From: Conoideocrella luteorostrata
Lineage: Eukaryota > Ascomycota > Sordariomycetes > Hypocreales > Clavicipitaceae
DNA length: 64,000 bases
NCBI GenBank assembly: GCA_032433595.1
Contig: JASWJB010000247.1
Span: 1 to 64,000, forward strand
Direction: 5' to 3'
Of this stretch, positions 20,769 through 32,085 are shown piece by piece (the first letter of the stretch is position 1; each line of letters starts with the position of its first letter). A program made the position numbers and the translations under genes. Below the pieces are notes generated by a model, which saw nothing but the letters and a program-made list of their open reading frames with translations, searched no databases and was not told where the DNA came from.

Positions 20769-21446
20769 ATGCCCGAAATCAGAGAATATCACCTCCGCCC
20801 TACCAGACTCGTGCCTAATTCACCACGCCCTCTTCTGCATTATAAAAATGTGCTGCAACGGAATAATAAAGACCAATGCAACCCTGCTGAGGTCTATGAA
20901 ATGTTTACGAACAATGGCTGGCGCGTGGATTGGATCTTCCGTTATAGCGATACCCAACTATCACATTTTCATTCTCAGGCCCACGAGGTGATGGCTGTAT
21001 TGTCCGGCACTGCAGTTATTCGTTTCGGCGTTGGCGATACCTCCGAAGATATGGAGGAAAACACCTACGGCGGTGCATGGGAGGCAAATGGAATTGAGTT
21101 GCAGGCTGAGCCGGGTGACGTCTTCGTCATCCCTGCCGGCGTTGCGCATAAAACGCATGCTGCACTGCCTAAGCGCGAATTCAAGCTTCTATCGCCCGGC
21201 AAGGGGTACGGTATTGAGGCTGAGAACCCGAAAGAAGCCCTGTCAAAGATCGAATTAGATGGGTATACAATGATAGGTGCGTATAGCGGTGGTGATTGGG
21301 ATTTTGTCAAGGCTGGTGGAGAGTATGAAAATACATGGGGAGTTGGAAAGCCAGAATGTGATCCCGTGTATGGAAATTCGGGGGATGGTATACAGAGGTT
21401 GTGGAAAGGAAGTGATATGTCCAGGTCTATCCGGGCTAGAATTTAA
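20769..21446 (+). CDS. YjlB-like cupin protein, 225 aa
   Basis: A single exon with ATG at 20769 encodes a one-domain cupin. The first cupin motif is clear: SHFHSQAHEVMAVLSGTAVIRFG, with His66, His68, His72 and Glu73 as candidate metal ligands. The second is GDVFVIPAGVAHKTH with Gly116 and His127 as the last ligand. The N-terminus EIREYHLRPTRLVPNSPRPLLHY and the C-terminus WGVGKPECDPVYGNSGDGIQRLW match a bacterial/fungal family often called YjlB-like, whose reaction is not established. It could be a small dioxygenase, isomerase or epimerase. It is the last intact gene before the mutated desert, and its CTCGGNCCG site supports membership in the regulon. Confidence 0.85.
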   Translation: MPEIREYHLRPTRLVPNSPRPLLHYKNVLQRNNKDQCNPAEVYEMFTNNGWRVDWIFRYSDTQLSHFHSQAHEVMAVLSGTAVIRFGVGDTSEDMEENTYGGAWEANGIELQAEPGDVFVIPAGVAHKTHAALPKREFKLLSPGKGYGIEAENPKEALSKIELDGYTMIGAYSGGDWDFVKAGGEYENTWGVGKPECDPVYGNSGDGIQRLWKGSDMSRSIRARI

Positions 21447-21880
21447 GTTCCTCCCGCACATATATCATCCTTCCAAATGCAAAAATATTATTGGGATGAC
21501 ATAAGATATATACACACAAACTTGTGGATGTTATGATAATTATTTTCTCTGTTGGAAGGCAATAATAATTTGGGTAGCACACAGAATGCTAGCAGCCATG
21601 GGAAACGTATTTTACAAAGGCCATAAACTCTCGTACAGTGACAACAATGAAAAGTGGACAAAGCCTTAACCAAGAGAGAACCCTGGCTAAATGTCTTCTG
21701 TGAGTACCGTGAAAGACGGTTTATCTCTCCACGCCTAGGAGCCCAATATGTGAATATATTATTCTTCACGTAATCGCGTTGCTAAAAATAGTAACTCAGA
21801 AGGAGGTAGCTTAAATACATATTGTTGCGTAAAATAGATAGCTAGATCTAACATAGGCTGTACTAGTTACCCACGTGATA
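21447..21880. other. Cupin 3' flank and edge of the AT desert
   Basis: Composition is still fairly normal to about 21780 and then falls off over roughly 100 bases. A short open frame on the minus strand (21488-21769) has no recognisable features. Confidence 0.5.
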
Positions 21881-24879
21881 GATCCGACTTATAAAAGGTT
21901 AAATCTTGCTTGTTAGTAGATAGAATTAATAAGAACCTTATAATTATTTAAGATCTAACTTATTATTACTTTATTTTACTTCCCTTTACTTAAATACTAA
22001 TAATATTAATACTATAGCTAATATAAATAACTAATATATTATATCTAGTAACTTACTAGCTATATTTAGTGTATAATATATCAAAACTAGCGTATAATAA
22101 GTAGTAATAATTACTCTTAATATATTACTTTTAAAGAGCCTTATTATAATTTTAATATATTAATATTTAAAACTAATTAACTTAGAGATTAATATTAATT
22201 AAGTAATTTAACTAAAATACTTATTTTATTAAAACTTACTATAATTTAAAAGCTTTAAAGCTTTTTATAATTAAACTTAGATTTTATTTATAAGAAATAA
22301 AAATTATAAAATATTATTATAATTAATAACTTTATTAAGCTATTTTACTAAAAATATAATAATTTTAATATTTTTTAATAAAGTAAAAATTTATATAAAA
22401 AATTATATAAAAAATTATATTTATATTATTAAAGTATTATTAACTTAATTAAATTAATAATTACTTAAAAAAATATTAAATTTATTATTTATAAAATAAA
22501 AAAAATAAAATTATTTTTTAAAAATAAATACTTAATTTATATCTTAAATAATAATAAAAAAATAACTTTATAATAAATAAATTTATATAATATTTAATTA
22601 AAACTTATTTTTTAATTAAAAAATAAAAACTAATAAAAACTTAAGAATTATTAAAAAAAAAAAAACTTTATTATTTTAAAAAAAAAAATTTATTATTTAA
22701 ATTTTACTTTAAAATTATTTATTAATATTATATTTTTATTTATTTATAAGTTATAAGAATTAATTTTATTTACTTAATTAAAAAACTTTTTATTAAAAAC
22801 TTAAAAAATAAATTTAAATTTTAATAAATTAATTAAATCTTAAGAAATTATAAAATTATTAATAAAATTACTTTAATTAGCTATTAATTAAAATAAATAA
22901 TAATAAAATTTAGCCTTAAAATTAAAAAGCTATAATTTTTAAAGCTTTAAATAAAATAAATTAATTATTACTTTAAAAAAAATAAAATTAATAACTTAAT
23001 TTATTAATTTAATATTATAATTTATATAATTATACTTAATTTTTACTTTTTAAACGCAAGAAGCGCTGCTAAGCCTACTAAATCTAGCGTTTCGTGCCGC
23101 TGCTTTTGGTGGTGTTAAACAATAAGGGGCAATAGCCTTAAGCAGGTACACTATACGTTGCTCGCTAATACTCTACTTAGCACCCTACCTTATCTAAATA
23201 TTGCTCTTATAGTGTAGGTGTTTAAATAGTGTTAAAAATTGCTGCTAAGCGCTTGTTACTATACCCTTCCTCTTTGTATTTAAAAATAGCTAGCTACTTA
23301 GGTTAGCTCTGGCTAACCTTAGGTGTGCCTATCTATAAAGGGCGTGATAGTTCTCTTTACTTTTCTTACTACTTAGATAGATTTATTATTTTATTATATT
23401 AATCCTAAGTAAAGCTCGCTGCCCTTACTAGTATACTATTATTATAATGCTTAGTGTAACTATATATTAGGCTAAGGCAAATAGGCTAGTAAATTACTAC
23501 ACTAAGTTTATTTAGCGCTTTACTACTAAAGAGGTATAAAGAAGAGTCTTAAAGCTAGTGCTATTATTAGCTAAAAAGCATATTATAAACTAATAATAGC
23601 TAAGTAAAGTTTACTTTATTAAGCTAAAGTACTTAAGGGAGATAATAATTAATATATTTAGTATTTTTTATAAGTAAAAAAGATATATAGCTATTTATTA
23701 AGGCAAAGATTTTTAGTAATATAGCTTTTATTTATATAAAGTATATAAATATTATAATAAAAAGAATATTAAAAACTAAAAAAAAAAAATTTAATTTTTA
23801 ACTTAAGAAACTATAATAAACTTTTTTTTATTTATTTATAATAATTATAGTATTAAATTATAAAAAATATTAAAAAAGTATATATATTAGTTTTAATAAC
23901 TTTATATTATAATAATAAATTAATATATAAATTAAAATAATAATAAAGAAGTATATAAAGTATAATAAATAGTTTTATATCTTAATTAATTATTACTTAA
24001 AGCTTATTAATAAATTATTAATATTATTATAATATATTAATTCTTAAGTATAGTTTTTATATACTAAATATTAATAATAAGGCTATACTTAATATTAATA
24101 GTTTAAGAGTTATATTAATATTTAATTTTATATATAATATAAGTATATTTAATCTTAAGTAATATTATATTTAGCTAGCTAGTTATTACTAAATCTTATA
24201 TTATACTAAAGTATAGCTTACTAAATTAATAAATAATAAAAGAAAAAAGCCTAAGAATAGCTTTATTAAAAAGCTTTTTAAGTATAAAGTTATTTAATTA
24301 ATAAGTAATACCTTAAATAATTTAGTAAATATCTTAAATAAAGAGTTATAAAAGATTAAGGAACTTTTTTTTATAAAGATAATAAAATATAAATAACTTA
24401 AGGCTTTTTATTATAAAAATATTCTAATAATACTTATTTTATATTTAGTTATAAAATTACTTATTTTAACTATAGTTATTAAGTTTATTTATTATAAAAG
24501 AGCTAATAATAAACTAAAGCTATATAATTTTATTTTATTACCTTTATTAATTAATAAAGCTAATTAATACTATAAAACTATTTTTTTTTTTTACTTTAAG
24601 TAAAAAAATTATTTTTTATTTAATTATAGTTATTCTTACGCTAATATTATATAATAAAGCCTTTAATATAATAAGCTTAATAAATATATTATATATATTT
24701 AAGTTATAAGTTAAGAGTCCTATAAAATATATATTACTATAATAAAAAAAGAAAATACTTAAGGTATTAGTTTTTTACTATATTTATAGCTCTTTACTAT
24801 TTACTAGTAAAGCTATATTATATTTAAAGCTTAATTATAATATAAGCTATTAAAGTCTTAATTCTAGGCATAAGAAAGC

Positions 24880-26010
24880 CTAGACTCTAAGATTTACTTA
24901 TAGAGGCACTACTAATGCTATTAATAATAAGTTTTCTATTACCCTTACTTATATACCTTATTTTACGCTGCTTAAACTATTATAAGCTTACGCTAACTAG
25001 GATACTTTAGTAAATAATACACTAGATTTTATCTATAATTAAATAATATAATATAACCCTAAGTTTTTAACCTTTTTTAGTATATACTTAAATAAAATTA
25101 TATAGTTTAATCTCTAGAATACTTTTTTAGAAAAAAGAAGTAAAACTAGTTATTTTAAATATTTATATATATTAACTTTACTTAAGACCCTTAAGTAATA
25201 TATAATATAGTGCTAAATAAAGTATAAGAATAAGTACTTTTTAATCTATATATTATAGAGCTAAAAGAGAAGTATATATAGCTTAAGTAAGGCTAATATT
25301 AAATTACTAAAAGTAAAAATAAAGAAAAAATATATAAGCTAACTAAAAAAATTAGAATAAAAAAGGTAAAGTAAAATAAGTATATTATAAAGGATTATTA
25401 GGAGTATTACTTTTATTATTATTTAACTTAAGACATTAAGGCATAGGCTTATAGTAAGGTAAAGGAATAGTATAAAGAGCTTATTATTAACCTTATAGTC
25501 CCTAAGCAAGCTAAACTAGCTAAAATACTTTACTATTAGCCTAAGAACTTAGTAAAAGAGTAAATATCCTATATAAGAATTAAGGTAGTTAACCTTATAG
25601 TTATGCTATATAATAAGTAAGACACTAGTAAGATTTACTAGCTAAAGGCATATTATTAATCTTTTATATAAGTTTCTATATATAGCTTTATTAGGAAGAG
25701 TCTTTAGAATTTAAAGCATAATATAAAGGTAATCCCTTCCCTTTTCTTATAAGTATAAGCTAGTGTCTTAACTATATTAGTAATAAAAGGCTAATAACTA
25801 GAGTATATATTTTAATAGTGTTATTTAATAGTATAAAATAACTATTTTAATAATATATACTTAAAGGAATAAGAAACTATTATAATAAAAGAATTTAAGA
25901 TAATATATTATTATCTTAAATATAAGGGTAAAACTTTTTAGTAGCTTAATTATTTTAGAAATTATATTTAGTTTATTTATAAAGTTTTACTAAGAATAAA
26001 GAAATAAGTA
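24880..26010 (+). pseudogene. DUF3435/FluG-type protein relic (tyrosine recombinase-like)
   Basis: From 25390 to about 26000 one frame reads through, broken only by TAG/TAA. It resembles the C-terminal tail that I associate with fungal DUF3435 (FluG-domain) proteins: a DY-x-EYYFYY-x-LT-x-DI start, then AKLAKILYY and VVNLIVMLYN. It ends in a eroded zinc-binding pattern in which YYLKYK and YFRNYI sit where such tails have C-H-P-K-C and H-F-x-N-H. All those differences are C to T or G to A changes. Upstream, in another frame, TYRGTTNAINNK at ~24896-24931 may be the R..G..NAI core. Some DUF3435 proteins are the captain recombinases of Starship elements; others are not. A frame change or lost intron separates the two parts. 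Confidence 0.45.
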
Positions 26011-26654
26011 AATTTAAGACATAAAAAAAAGGAGTAATATTATAAGATAATATATAAGAAGAAAACTTAGCGCTACTAAAAGGACCTTTAAATATAGGTT
26101 TAATATTAATATTTAATACTAGCTATTATAGTATTAATTTTAACTAAATATAATCTTATTAGAATAATAAAGAAGTAATAATTAGTATAAATATAAATTA
26201 AGTAATTATATAAATAGTCTTCTAGTATATAAGCAGCAAAGGCATAAGATATATAGGCTTATATAGAGTTTTCTCTTATGTTTATTATTATTTTTTTTTA
26301 ATAATTAATATCTTATTTAATTTCTATATAATAATATTTTAGTGTAAGCTATTTTCTATAACCTAGGGTTTAAGTTTACTAGTAAATAAGGAAAAAATAG
26401 CTAATTATAATTATACTATAAGCTCTTATTTATATTACTTTTTTTTATAAGTAAGGGAAATTAGTTTATATACTTATATAAAATATTATGCTTATTTATT
26501 ATCTAAAACACTTAGTAATTTAGTATTAAAATTTTTTATAAGTAATTACTACTTAGTATAAACTCTTTTATACTATAGTAAGTATAGTGTTATTATTCTT
26601 ATCTATAAAATCTAGATTTACGCTAGATTCTAGAAGAATAGTAATAATCTATTA

Positions 26655-26725
26655 GTAGCTACTACTAGAAAAGGGAGCTAAGGTAAACTCAAAAGACAGC
26701 GATAGCTAGACACTACTTTAGTTAG
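26655..26725 (+). pseudogene. Single ankyrin-repeat relic, plus strand
   Basis: The plus strand reads LLEKGAKVNSKDSDS-stop-TLL, an ankyrin repeat consensus. It is the inverted counterpart of the repeat units at 27262-28067, which read on the minus strand. It may be the tail of another degraded ankyrin gene or one arm of an inverted duplication. Confidence 0.55.
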
Positions 26726-27239
26726 CTACTATATTTAGGCACTATTCTATTAAATAGCTATTCTAAAATATAGGATTAGTTAAGTTATAAGATTTATTCT
26801 ATATTAAGGCTTTATTTTTATAAAATCTTCTATATAAATAAGGCCTTTAGTAATTAAAAGTTATTTCTTATTATAAAACAAAAATAATACCCCTTTAAGT
26901 ATTTAAATTATTCCTTTAGAGGTTTATTTTATATATTATTTAATAAATATTTTATTTATAGCTTATAAAGTAGTAATAAGGCAAGGTTATAATTATAGAA
27001 GGCATAGTTAAGGTTACTATAAGGAATTATTAAATTAATAGGGAAGTAATAGCATTACTTCTTAATAAGTATTATAAGGAAACTTTAGCGTTTATAATAA
27101 ATAAAATATTAAGTATAGTGTTAATAAGGAAATACCCTTTATAAATTATAATAAGAATAAGGCATAAGGTAATTATTATAGTATTAACGTAAAGGTTAAA
27201 TATAAATATTAACTTATTATTTAATTCTAGTTAGTCTTT

Positions 27240-30200
27240 ATTATTTTAGCTATTAAAATTTAGCTAAATAATATCTTTATAGCTATTCTTAGCTACCTAT
27301 AAAAGCAGTGTCTAGCTATTACTATCTTTTGAGTCTACCTTAGCCTCCTTTTCTAATAGTAGCTAAGTAATGTTTTTATAGCCTTCCTTAGCTGCCTATA
27401 AAAGCAGTGTTTAGCTATATTTACTATTTTTTAAGTTTACCTTAGCCTCCTTTTCTAATAGTAGCTAAGCAATATCTTTATAGCTATTCTTAGCTACCCA
27501 CGAAAGCAGTGTCTAGCTATATTCGCTGTCTTTTGAGTTTACCTTAGTGTTCTTTTCTAGTAATAGCTAAATAATGTCTTTATAGCTATTCTTAGTAGCT
27601 TATAAAAGCAGTGTTAAGCTATATTTACTGTCTTTTAAGTCCGCCTTAGCTGCCTTTTCTAGTAGTAGCTAAATAACGTCTTTATAGCTACTTATAGCTG
27701 CTTATAAAAGCGGCGTCTAGCTAATGCTGTCTTTTGAGTCTACCTTAGCTGCCTTTTCTAGTAGTAGCTAAATAATATCTTTATAGCTATTTATAGCTAC
27801 CTATAAAAGCGGCGTCTAGCTATATTTGTCTTTTGAGTCTACCTTAGCTCCCTTTTCTAGCAGTAGCTAAACAACGTTTTTATAGCTTTTCCTAGTTACC
27901 TATAAAAGCAGTGTCTAGCTATTAATATCTTTTAAGTCTACCTTAGCCTCCTTTTTTAGCAGTAGCTAAGCAACGTCTTTATAGCCTTCCCTAGCTACCT
28001 ATAAAAGCAGTGTCTAGCTATATTTACTATCTTTTAAGTTAACCTTAGCCTCCTTTTCTAGTAATATCTTAATAATAATAATATATTTAAAGTATAACAC
28101 TAATAAAATATTTATATATTTAGTGGGTTAAAAATATATAGTGTCCTAGTAAATATTAAACTAAGCTAAGTAGCTTTTTAAATAAGTTTTATAAATACTA
28201 AGTGCTAAAGAGACTATAGTAAATTAATAAAAAAAGTTAGTATTATTAAAGTATAATACTTATGCCTTAGCTAAATAAGTTAAGAAAGCATAAAGATTAA
28301 TAAAATTATTACTTTCTTTAGTAAAACTAGATTTAGTGTTATTTTTATTATTAAAAAAGTTTATATAATATATATAAAGCTTTATTAATATAGATTATAC
28401 TTAGTTAATAGTAAAAGAATAGCGCTATAAACTCTTAAATAAATTAATAACTAAGTTTATAAAGAGAAACTTATATATAGTTTAATAAAAGAAATATATT
28501 TTACTATAATATATTAATATAAATAATTTATATAAAGACTAAGCTCTTAGCTTAAAGTGTTTATTAAGCTTAAGGTTAAGGTTAATAAATATTTATAATT
28601 ATTTATTTATATTAAATATAATATTTATTTTTATAATAATTAATAGCTAAGTTATTACTAAAATAATACTTAAAAAATTTTAAACTATACTTTTATCCTT
28701 AGCTTTATTAAGAATTTTCTTATATATATTATTTATACTTATTAAAAGTATTATAATAACTAATTTAATTCCTTTTTTTATTTATTTAAAACTCTTTTTT
28801 CTTAAATTATTAAAAACTAAATATACTTATAAATAAGTATAATAAATAGTTTTTTATAGTTTTTTTACTAAGTAGCTTTTTAATTTATATATAAGATCTT
28901 TTATTACTAATAATTACCTAAGTTAATATATAATAACTTAGCTTACTTCCTTACTAATAGCTTTTAATTTATATTCTCTTAGTATATATATATATAAGAA
29001 AGTATTTAATAAGGAATAAAACCTAAAGGTAATTTACTTATATAGGTAGCTTATTAGAAAGTACTTTAACTTACTATAATAAAATAGTTTATTATAGAAT
29101 TATATTTTTACCTTATATATTAAGTTATTAAACTCTAATTTAGTGTATTTATTAAAAGTATTAAGAATAATAATAATAAGCCTTACCTAAGGATTATTTA
29201 TTGCTTTTTATAGGATATTCTAAAGAGACTTAGTAAAGTTAATAAAACCTTAGCCTTTATTTTAAAATAGTTTTATAGTATATATAATTAAAGATAGTTA
29301 CCTTTTAAAAAGCTAGTAAAGTAAAGCATAAAGTGCTTAGTAAAAAGTGTTTTAGTTTTAATCTTTAAAGAAAAAGTAATAAATAGTTATTAATTATAAT
29401 AAGCTATAGTTAATTAAATACTTAGCTAATACTAATTTTCTATAGCCTAAATTAGCTAAAATAAGAAAAGAACTAGACTTTTATTCTAGCTATTTATAGA
29501 AATATTTATATTTAAGAAACTAAAAGCTTATTCCTATAACTCTTTTCTTAACTTTATTTTTATACTACTTATAAGTAATATCTTTATTATTACTTATAAG
29601 AAGGAATAGTTAGTAACACTTTTATTATTTCTTTTATTCTTTTTTAGATAATATCTCTTTAGCTTAAACTTTATAAAATTAGAGTTACTCCTCTATAGTC
29701 CTTAAGCACTCTTTAGCAATATTATAAAGATCTACACTTAACATTAATATATATATTTTTATAGTAGTTCTAAGACTTAAATAAACCTAGTAAAATATCG
29801 CTAATTTTTGTTATAGCCTTAATACTATTATAAGGAATTCTATATAGGAGATCCTTTGCATAGGTAGCTACTGTTATTACTATATATCCTTGCTATGCCT
29901 TATTCTTATGTGTGTCTAAGTAGTTATAGATACCGCGGATAACTAAACAAGGGAACTAGTTTATTAGGCCTATAGCTTTTATCTTAAAACAGAGAATACC
30001 CTTCTTCGCAGAAAGTGTATCCTAAATAATAATATCCTTTATTAAACTATTCGCGGAGGTAATTAAGCTATAGTAAATAGCTAGGTTATCTTTGTCTTTA
30101 TCCTAGGGTTATTTAGCTATTAATGTTATTAAATCGCTCCTATAGTATGCTTTATAGCTTATTTTATTATTTATATCTAGAGGGTAAGTAACGCTTATTT

Positions 30201-30800
30201 AATAAAGCTTATTACTACTTATATCTAGTTACTTATACTTCTTCTATAGTCTTAGCTTACCTTTAAGAACTCTAATAATAGCTTATTTAAGTTAATAACT
30301 ATTAGTCTTATAGTTAGCCTTAAGCCTGCCTATAGTAGCGCATAGGAGGCTAGGAGGCTAGTTTAGGAAGCTAGTTATAAAAAACTTTTAACCTTCTATA
30401 GTCTTACTAAAGTTATACTAAAATACACTGCTATTTCTAGTAGTAAGAGCACTAACTATAATATTGCTAAGTTAAATATTATACTTTTTACTTAGCGCGC
30501 TACTACTAATATTAACTATAAGGCTAATCTTAATATTAAGAAAGCTATATAATATATCTTGAGCAACGCTTATTACAGAGGAAACCCTATACTCCCTATA
30601 AGGCAAGATAGTAATAACTATATTATGCTTCCTTACTACACCTAAGGTATAGTTATTGTTATTAAGATAAAATATATATCTTAGCTTACTATACTTCTTA
30701 TTAAGAAATGCTTACGTAGCAATATACTCTATAGTAAGAGCATAAATCTAGCTAATAGTATAATCTATAAATATAAATATTTACTTAGTATATTAGTTCT
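27240..30800 (-). pseudogene. Degraded NLR: PNP_UDP - NACHT - ankyrin repeats
   Basis: This is the ruin of a fungal NOD-like receptor, read on the minus strand. From about 30765 the frame reads DYTIS-stop-IYALTIEY, then NNYTLGVVRKHNIVITILPY, SSSALSKKYNI and VFxYNFSKTIEG. Near 29.85-30.0 kb comes FPCLVIRGIYNYLDTHKNKA. Together these are the nucleoside phosphorylase-like domain common at the N-terminus of such proteins. Near 29420-29461 ILANLGYRKLVLAKYL is an eroded P-loop (family text GCGKS), followed by the YYFFFKD element of NACHT domains. From 28067 down to 27262 are eight ankyrin repeats. Stops fall at former Trp, Gln and Arg codons, as RIP would make them. Family members recognise non-self and trigger cell death in heterokaryon incompatibility or defence. 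This copy is non-functional. Confidence 0.8.
27262..28067 (-). repeat. Eight tandem ~102-bp units = ankyrin repeats
   Basis: Units begin AGCTAA at about 27262, 27361, 27464, 27567 and onward, each 99-103 bases, still highly alike despite mutation. On the minus strand each unit reads as one ankyrin repeat, for example LLEKEAKVNLKDSKYS, stop, TLLL, stop, VAREGYKDVA. Near-identical 33-34 residue repeats are typical of the sensor end of fungal NLRs. Confidence 0.8.
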
Positions 30801-31069
30801 TTAGAGCTTAGACACTCTTACCTAAGTTATCTAGAATTATTGCTTTGCTTCCTAAAGTCTTACTAGTATATATTTAGAAGCTGCCTAGCTTAGTAATACC
30901 CTTTTATAAAATAGTTATATATATATTAGCTAAAGAATAAGATTATTAAGAATAAACTCTAGCTAAGTTTTAATAATAGATTAAGAGCTTAAAAGAGTAA
31001 GCGTATTATTTACTCTTAGTATAACTAGGAAAGAAAGGATAATAGCTATAGTTAGTCTTATAGAGTAGG

Positions 31070-31290
31070 GATAAATATATTCTACTGCCTATAGGAATAG
31101 ATTATAAGAATATAACTAAGAGGAGGCTATAAAGCTAATAGCTATAAGCTATTAATATATATAGCGCTTTATTTTAATTACTTATATAGTATATAAGTTT
31201 ATCTTATTTAATAGCTTATCTCTATATATTATAGTATAGCTATATTATAATTATATAGTAAGCTTACCTAATTAAATACATAGGTAGTTA
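31070..31290 (+). repeat. LTR-like repeat, copy A
   Basis: It aligns by eye with 63135-63345. Shared blocks include CTGCCTAT, ACTAAGAGGAG, GCTAATAGCTATA and TAGCCTATCTCTA (here TAGCTTATCTCTA), in the same order and orientation. Copy A is more A/T-mutated. Solo LTRs or the ends of a retroelement are the likely source. Confidence 0.4.
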
Positions 31291-32028
31291 TTTACTATAG
31301 GATTTTCTGCTTTATTACTATAAAAATAAAATATTTAGTATAGTAACTATTGCTTTATATTAAATCTTTTATTAAATTATTTTTAAAGTTTAAGGCAAGT
31401 GCTATTAATTACTAAAATAAAGTAAATAAAGGAGATTATACTCCTTAGTAATATATATATAAAGCTATATAGTTACTAGATTAACTATAATACTAACGCG
31501 TTATAATAAAACTATAATTATATTAGCTTATTTAACTACTTAGATTATACTAAGTTAAGGTTTATAGCTTTAGTGCTAAAGAACCTAAAGTTATAATTTA
31601 CACTAAGAGGCATAGGTCTTATTTAAAAGTATACCCTTATCCCTTATAAATTAAGCTTTATTACCTTACCTCTCCCTCTATAGTGTAATAGCTTATTAAT
31701 TAATAGCTTAAGCTTCCTTATTATATCTTAATAAACCTATATAACCCTTAGTTATTTACTTTGCTTTCTCTAGACTAATAATATTTATTAGCCTAGCTTA
31801 TTCTTCTAGGTATAAGTAAAGTGCTAGGGCTATAATAAATATAAAATTACTTTTAATATCCTTTATAGAGTATAGCTCTTAAACTAAATAATATTAACTA
31901 GAATCCTATTCTATTATCTAGGAAGATTTTATATACTTTATATCTAGCTTTATAAGAGCCTTTATTAACTATTATATAGTTTTATTGCTTACTTACCCTT
32001 TAAATTATTAACCCTTACACTTAATTAC

Positions 32029-32085
32029 CTAATATAGCTAGTTTAATAAAGCTAAATTCTACTAGTAGCTATAGGGGTAATAGTT
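32029..32085 (+). repeat. Dispersed repeat, copy 1 of 2
   Basis: About 55 bases around TAGCTAGTTTAATA, AGCTAAATTCTA and GTAGCTATAGGGGTAATA recur at 41388-41445 in the same orientation with few differences. The 9.4 kb between them could be a degraded retroelement between LTR fragments, but flanking similarity fades quickly. Confidence 0.45.

Noticed and set aside
27262..28067. Tandem 100-bp repeats as a CRISPR array or satellite
   Set aside because: No unique spacers, eukaryotic context, and each unit translates as an ankyrin repeat.
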